This document shows positions 60,363 through 64,000 of a stretch of DNA of 64,000 nucleotides, one piece after another. Source of the stretch: JBDTSW01 sp963799815 (GTDB lineage: Bacteria; Actinomycetota; Thermoleophilia; Solirubrobacterales; 70-9); NCBI GenBank assembly GCA_963799815.1, contig CAWCYG010000007.1, positions 124,001 to 188,000 on the forward strand, in the 5' to 3' direction. The position numbers and the translations under genes were made by a program. Under the pieces are notes generated by a model that saw only the letters and a list, made by a program, of their open reading frames with translations, did no database searches and was not told where the DNA came from. Positions within the stretch are counted from its first letter, which is position 1, and each line of letters begins with the position of its first letter.

Positions 60363-61570
60363 AGCGTTCGCGCCCTCAGTGCCAGCGTGAGCTCGATGCG
60401 GGCCACGGGATCGTCGAGCGCGTCCCCCAGGATCTCGCGCAGCTGCCTGAGGCGATAGCGGACCGTCTGCACGTGCACGTGCAGGCGCTCGGCCGTCAGG
60501 CGGGCGTCGCCGTGGCAATCGAGCCAGGCGGCAAGGGTCTCCTCCAGCCGCGCACGCCTGCCGATGGGAAGCTCCGAGAGCGGGCCGAGACCGCGCGCGA
60601 CCAGATCTCCGGCGAGCGCCTCGTCGCCCAACAGCAGCAGGTCGAGCAGTCGCTCGTCGGCCACAGCGAGGCCACGTTCGTTGGCGACCCCCAAGACGAG
60701 GCGGGCGCTGCGCGCGGATCGCGGTGCCTCTCGCCAGGCGGTGGCGTGGCCGAGGCCGCCACGCTCGTCGCCGAGCGCGCGCTCGATCTCGCCCCGGCGA
60801 CCGGGCCCGTCGGGATCGGGGACAACGGCGACGGGCGCACCCTCCAGCTCACCCAGGAGAGATCCAACCGGCAGCCGCGCGGCAACGCTGCCGGGACGCT
60901 CGGGCTCGAGCGCGACCACGGCCACCCGCCGCGGTAGCTTCCAATCAGCGTCCTGGGCAGCGGCCTCGATGGCCTCAGTTGATGCCGGCGGGTCGCGGAG
61001 CAAGAGGTCGACCAGGCGGCGGCGCCGCGCCTCGAGCTCCGAGAGGACCATCGACTGCTCGCGGGCGTAGCCCTCCGCCGAGGCGGCCGAGATCTCGTCG
61101 ATGTAGGCGAAGATCGCCTCGGCCAGCGTGTAGAGCGAGCGCGGGTCGAGCCCGGCACGATCCCCCGCGTCGGCGAGGCCGCGCCAGGCGACCTGGGCGC
61201 CGGCGCGGTAGGCGGTGAGCAGCGCGTCGAGGCTGCGGCCCACCCGATACTCGCCGCGCCCGAACTCGAAGTAGATCTCACGCTCGGGCGGCCGCGCATC
61301 CGAGCCGGTGACGACGAGCTCGACGAACCCCTCGAGCGCCTGACGCACACCCAGGCGAACGTTCTCCTCCACACCGCTCGAGTACTCCGGGACCGCCGCC
61401 TCGACGGCGCCGATCACCTCGTCGACGAGGCCCGGGAGGGCGGGGCGGAGGGCGTCGGCCAGCGCCGGATCGAGCTCGCGCCAGGCGGGATGCAGGCGTG
61501 CGAGCGGCCCGTTGTCCGTAGATTTGTGCGATTGCGCAATTTTCGGCATCCAACTCTTGCCAGACAGCAT
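60350..61570 (-). CDS. PucR/CdaR-family transcriptional regulator
   Basis: 406 residues. A long N-terminal sensing region (WRELDPALADALRPALPGLV, EYRVGRSLDALLTAYRAGAQ) is followed by a GGDEF-like middle and a C-terminal PucR HTH: LEETLAAWLDCHGDARLTAE, RLHVHVQTVRYRLRQLREIL, GDALDDPVARIELTLALRA. Family members control purine, sugar-acid or lipid genes. It is divergent from the desaturase gene across 36 bases, so that gene is the first target to consider. Confidence 0.88.
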   Translation of the reverse strand: MLSGKSWMPKIAQSHKSTDNGPLARLHPAWRELDPALADALRPALPGLVDEVIGAVEAAVPEYSSGVEENVRLGVRQALEGFVELVVTGSDARPPEREIYFEFGRGEYRVGRSLDALLTAYRAGAQVAWRGLADAGDRAGLDPRSLYTLAEAIFAYIDEISAASAEGYAREQSMVLSELEARRRRLVDLLLRDPPASTEAIEAAAQDADWKLPRRVAVVALEPERPGSVAARLPVGSLLGELEGAPVAVVPDPDGPGRRGEIERALGDERGGLGHATAWREAPRSARSARLVLGVANERGLAVADERLLDLLLLGDEALAGDLVARGLGPLSELPIGRRARLEETLAAWLDCHGDARLTAERLHVHVQTVRYRLRQLREILGDALDDPVARIELTLALRARTLQAA

Positions 61571-61606
61571 AGAGCGGTTTCTGATTTAGCCGTACGCTCA
61601 AGTCCC

Positions 61607-62530
61607 ATGCATGAGATGAGCAGAGTCGAGAAGACCGCAAACCTGTTGGCCGTGGTGCTGCCCTTCGTGGCCACGCTCGCGGCGATCCCGCTGCTCTGGA
61701 ACAGCGCGGTGAACTGGACCGATCTCGGGATCCTGGTCGTGATGTACCTGCTCACGGCCTTCGGGATCACCATCGGTTATCACCGCCTCCTCACGCATCG
61801 CGCCTTCGATACGCCCAAGCCGATGCGCTACGGCTTGGCGATCCTTGGCTCGATGGCCGTGCAGGGCTCGGTCATCGCCTGGGTGGCCGACCACCGCAAG
61901 CATCACGCCTTCTCCGACGAGGACGGCGACCCCCACTCGCCGCACGTCGGGCATGGCTCCGGCGTCGCCGGCGTCATTCGCGGCCTCTGGCACGCGCACG
62001 TCGGCTGGCTCATGGATGGCCACGGCCGCGCCGACTGGTACCGCTTCGCCCCCGACCTGATGGACGACCCGGGCATGCGCCGCATCAATCGCGCCTTCCC
62101 GGCGCTGGTCGGCCTCACGCTCCTGATCCCGTTCGCCGCCGGCTGGCTCATCTCGGGCTCGATCATCGGCGGCCTGACGGGTCTGCTCTGGGGCGGGTTC
62201 GTGCGGATCTTCTTCGTCCACCACATCACCTGGAGCATCAACTCCGTCTGCCACTTCATGGGTACGCGCCGCTTCGTCACCCCGGACGAGTCGCGCAATG
62301 TCTTCTGGCTCTCCGTGCTCTCGCTCGGCGAGTCCTGGCACCACAACCACCACGCCTTCCCCCGGGCGGCCGTCCAGGGCCTGCGCTGGTGGGAGATCGA
62401 CATCTCCGGGCTGGTGATCGGTGGCCTGGAGAGGGTCGGGCTCGCCAGCAACGTCGTGCGGATCAGCCCTGAGCGCCAAGAACAGCGCCGCACCGCCGGC
62501 GTCCGCCAGGTCTCGCTCGCACGGGACTAG
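61607..62530 (+). CDS. Acyl-CoA/fatty acid desaturase (delta-9 type)
   Basis: 307 residues with four membrane helices and the three histidine boxes of membrane desaturases: HRLLTHRAF, HRKHHAFSDEDGDPHSPH and ESWHHNHHAFPRAA. It inserts a double bond into a fatty acyl chain using O2 and a di-iron site, tuning membrane fluidity. ATG 61607 is chosen; the in-frame extension to 61490 overlaps the PucR gene and is rejected. Regulation by the divergent PucR protein is plausible. Confidence 0.9.
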   Translation: MHEMSRVEKTANLLAVVLPFVATLAAIPLLWNSAVNWTDLGILVVMYLLTAFGITIGYHRLLTHRAFDTPKPMRYGLAILGSMAVQGSVIAWVADHRKHHAFSDEDGDPHSPHVGHGSGVAGVIRGLWHAHVGWLMDGHGRADWYRFAPDLMDDPGMRRINRAFPALVGLTLLIPFAAGWLISGSIIGGLTGLLWGGFVRIFFVHHITWSINSVCHFMGTRRFVTPDESRNVFWLSVLSLGESWHHNHHAFPRAAVQGLRWWEIDISGLVIGGLERVGLASNVVRISPERQEQRRTAGVRQVSLARD

Positions 62531-62585
62531 CGGCGCAGCCGGCTTCCCCGCTCTGCGCGATTTTCACTAGTAGCCTCCAGGCCTG

Positions 62586-63890
62586 ATGCCCGTCCGGGTG
62601 GCAGCGCTGGTCCCGGCGGCGCTCGCGGCGGTCGCGCTGGCCGTCCCGGCCGCGGCCGGTGCCGACGTGTTCAAAGTCACCGCTCGTGGTGATCACGTAC
62701 CGGGGGCCTGCACCAACGGCGACTGCACGTTGCGGGAGGCCGTGATCGCCGCAAACGACCAGGCCGGCAGCGACAAGGTCAAGCTGCCCAGCCGCAAGCC
62801 CTACCGGCTCACGCGCGAGTTTGGCCTCGGGCCATCAGAGCCGGAGGAGGGCGACCTCGACATCGATGCGACCGCGGTCGGCGACAAGCTCACGCTCGAG
62901 CATCCAGGCTCGGGTCGCGCGATCGTCGACGCGACGGGAGCTGAGGACCGGGCGATCGAGGCGGACGGGAAGGTGGTCCTCCGGAAGCTCACCCTGCGCG
63001 ACGGCAACGCGAACTCGACCGGACAGGGGGGTGGGGCGGTCAGCGCCGAGGGCGACCTGAGGATCATCGCCTCACGGGTGATGCGGAGCGCGGCTGGCGA
63101 CGTTGGCGGCGGCATCTTCATCGCGGGTGGGGGCCTCGACCTTCGCCGTAGCGTCGTGACGGGCAACGTATCGAGCGGTGAGGGAGGCGGCATCTTCGTC
63201 CCGGACGATGCGGGTTTCGTGATCACCGAGAGCACCCTGGCGGGGAACGAGGCTGATCAGGGCGGAGGCATCTACACCGCGTCGGGGGTGCTCAACAACC
63301 AGATCGTGGGTTCGACGCTCGCCCGCAACGTGGTGACGGAGGAGGGCGGCGGCGTCTTTGGCGCTGGCCCCTCGTTGTTGGTCCAGAACTCAACGATCGC
63401 CGACAACACGGCGGACGCCTCGGGAGGAGGTATCTATGCGGCGCCCGACTCGGGCACGGTCCTTTTCAACGCCACGATCGCCCGCAATCGCGCTGACGCC
63501 GACGATCTTGGGCCCCATGGCGGAGGTGGGGCGTTCGTCGACGGCGGCGGCGATTTTCTCCAGTCGATCAACACGCTCTACGCCCGCAACAGAAGCACTG
63601 GTGGGGTCTTCCAAGACTGCGATGCCCCGGCGCCCGTGGGGATCGTCAGCTCGGGGGGCAACCTGGTCACGACCGAGCAGGATTGCCCATTCTTCGACCA
63701 AGTCGAGGACATCGTCGACGGTCAGCCGAGGATCGGAACGCTTGCAGACAATGGCGGTCCCACCGACACCATCAAGCTCAAGGAGGGCAGCCCGGCGATC
63801 AATCAAGCCGACGCGATGGCGATGGTGGAGGTCGATCAGCGCGGGGTCGAGCGCCAGAACCCCGACATCGGCTCCTACGAGCGCCGGTAG
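62586..63890 (+). CDS. Secreted CSLREA / right-handed beta-helix protein
   Basis: 434 residues. Signal peptide 1-25 (ALAAVALAVPAAAGAD), then a CSLREA-type domain with CTNGDCTLREAVIAANDQAG (cysteines 40 and 45), and about ten beta-helix rungs rich in GGG and N-S/T-x-x-x-N-x-A motifs (DVGGGIFIAGGGLDLRRSVV, VQNSTIADNTADASGGGIYA). The C-terminus has the choice-of-anchor motif DNGGPTDTIKLKEGSPAINQ. Such proteins are adhesin- or polysaccharide-lyase-like surface proteins; no catalytic residues are recognised. Confidence 0.85.
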   Translation: MPVRVAALVPAALAAVALAVPAAAGADVFKVTARGDHVPGACTNGDCTLREAVIAANDQAGSDKVKLPSRKPYRLTREFGLGPSEPEEGDLDIDATAVGDKLTLEHPGSGRAIVDATGAEDRAIEADGKVVLRKLTLRDGNANSTGQGGGAVSAEGDLRIIASRVMRSAAGDVGGGIFIAGGGLDLRRSVVTGNVSSGEGGGIFVPDDAGFVITESTLAGNEADQGGGIYTASGVLNNQIVGSTLARNVVTEEGGGVFGAGPSLLVQNSTIADNTADASGGGIYAAPDSGTVLFNATIARNRADADDLGPHGGGGAFVDGGGDFLQSINTLYARNRSTGGVFQDCDAPAPVGIVSSGGNLVTTEQDCPFFDQVEDIVDGQPRIGTLADNGGPTDTIKLKEGSPAINQADAMAMVEVDQRGVERQNPDIGSYERR

Positions 63891-64000
63891 CTAGGAGCTC
63901 GTCTCGAGCTCTCGCGCCAGCTCGACGAACGGGTCGAGCGCAGCCGGGTTCGCGAGCGAGTCCCGGCTCGCCGCCTGGTCGATGGGCGTGCCCATGAGGA
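63891..64000 (-). CDS. C-terminal end of a minus-strand gene cut by the window edge
   Basis: The last 35 codons and TAG stop of an open frame that enters from the right edge. The peptide reads GTPIDQAASRDSLANPAALD, then PFVELARELETSS. It has normal coding character for this genome, but too little is visible to name a family. It is convergent with the beta-helix gene, with stop codons adjacent. Confidence 0.5.
   Translation of the reverse strand, partial: LMGTPIDQAASRDSLANPAALDPFVELARELETSS

Overview
The window is a gene-dense, GC-rich chromosomal segment from an actinomycete-type bacterium. Pointers are the F420 biosynthesis genes, a DivIVA protein with a long acidic tail, a GTP-dependent PEP carboxykinase, many GTG/TTG starts, 4-nt start/stop overlaps and two Gram-positive-type LexA boxes. 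A deep lineage such as Thermoleophilia/Solirubrobacterales is my best guess, but I cannot prove it from sequence alone. I found no rRNA, tRNA, CRISPR array, insertion sequence or prophage. No gap between supported genes exceeds about 300 bases.

Layout. 0-10 kb: a cupredoxin, a SnoaL-like protein with a histone-H1-like tail, a YyaL-type thioredoxin-fold protein, a DCC protein, a GSA-type aminotransferase, a ring-cleaving dioxygenase, an HtrA protease, an SplB-like radical SAM gene whose start codon lies inside a perfect LexA box, and a GGDEF/HD-GYP protein. 10-22 kb: acetate uptake and activation (DUF485-actP-acs), an acyl-CoA ligase, a SucC/SucD-like pair co-translated with a ferredoxin, pckG, and an XRE-nucleotidyltransferase pair behind a 37-bp palindrome. 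22-37 kb: genes matching the ethylmalonyl-CoA pathway (mcl, an acyl-CoA dehydrogenase in the Mcd position, a MaoC hydratase, ecm and ccr), interspersed with sensor, sulfatase, LysR, ClpS and hypothetical genes. 37-46 kb: a coiled-coil nuclease-like protein, YgfZ, a multicopper oxidase-ZIP-DtxR metal operon, pyrophosphatase and aquaporin. 46-53 kb: F420 synthesis (fbiC, then npdG-cofD-cofC-cofE). 53-64 kb: an HTH gene over a second LexA box, HMG-CoA lyase, 3-hydroxybutyryl-CoA dehydrogenase, DivIVA coupled to an acyl-CoA carboxylase beta subunit, MTA/MTI salvage, a PucR regulator, a desaturase and a secreted beta-helix protein.

Read together, ActP/Acs, Hbd, Ccr, Ecm, the dehydrogenase, MaoC, Mcl, the carboxylase, the SucCD-like ligase and PckG could form a route from acetate to gluconeogenesis without isocitrate lyase. 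The main caution is that mcl, the acyl-CoA dehydrogenase, a small SCP2-like gene and the MTI phosphorylase are all frameshifted as given. Five of the seven inferred indels fall between about 24.95 and 26.1 kb. This is either assembly error or real decay, and it decides whether the pathway works.
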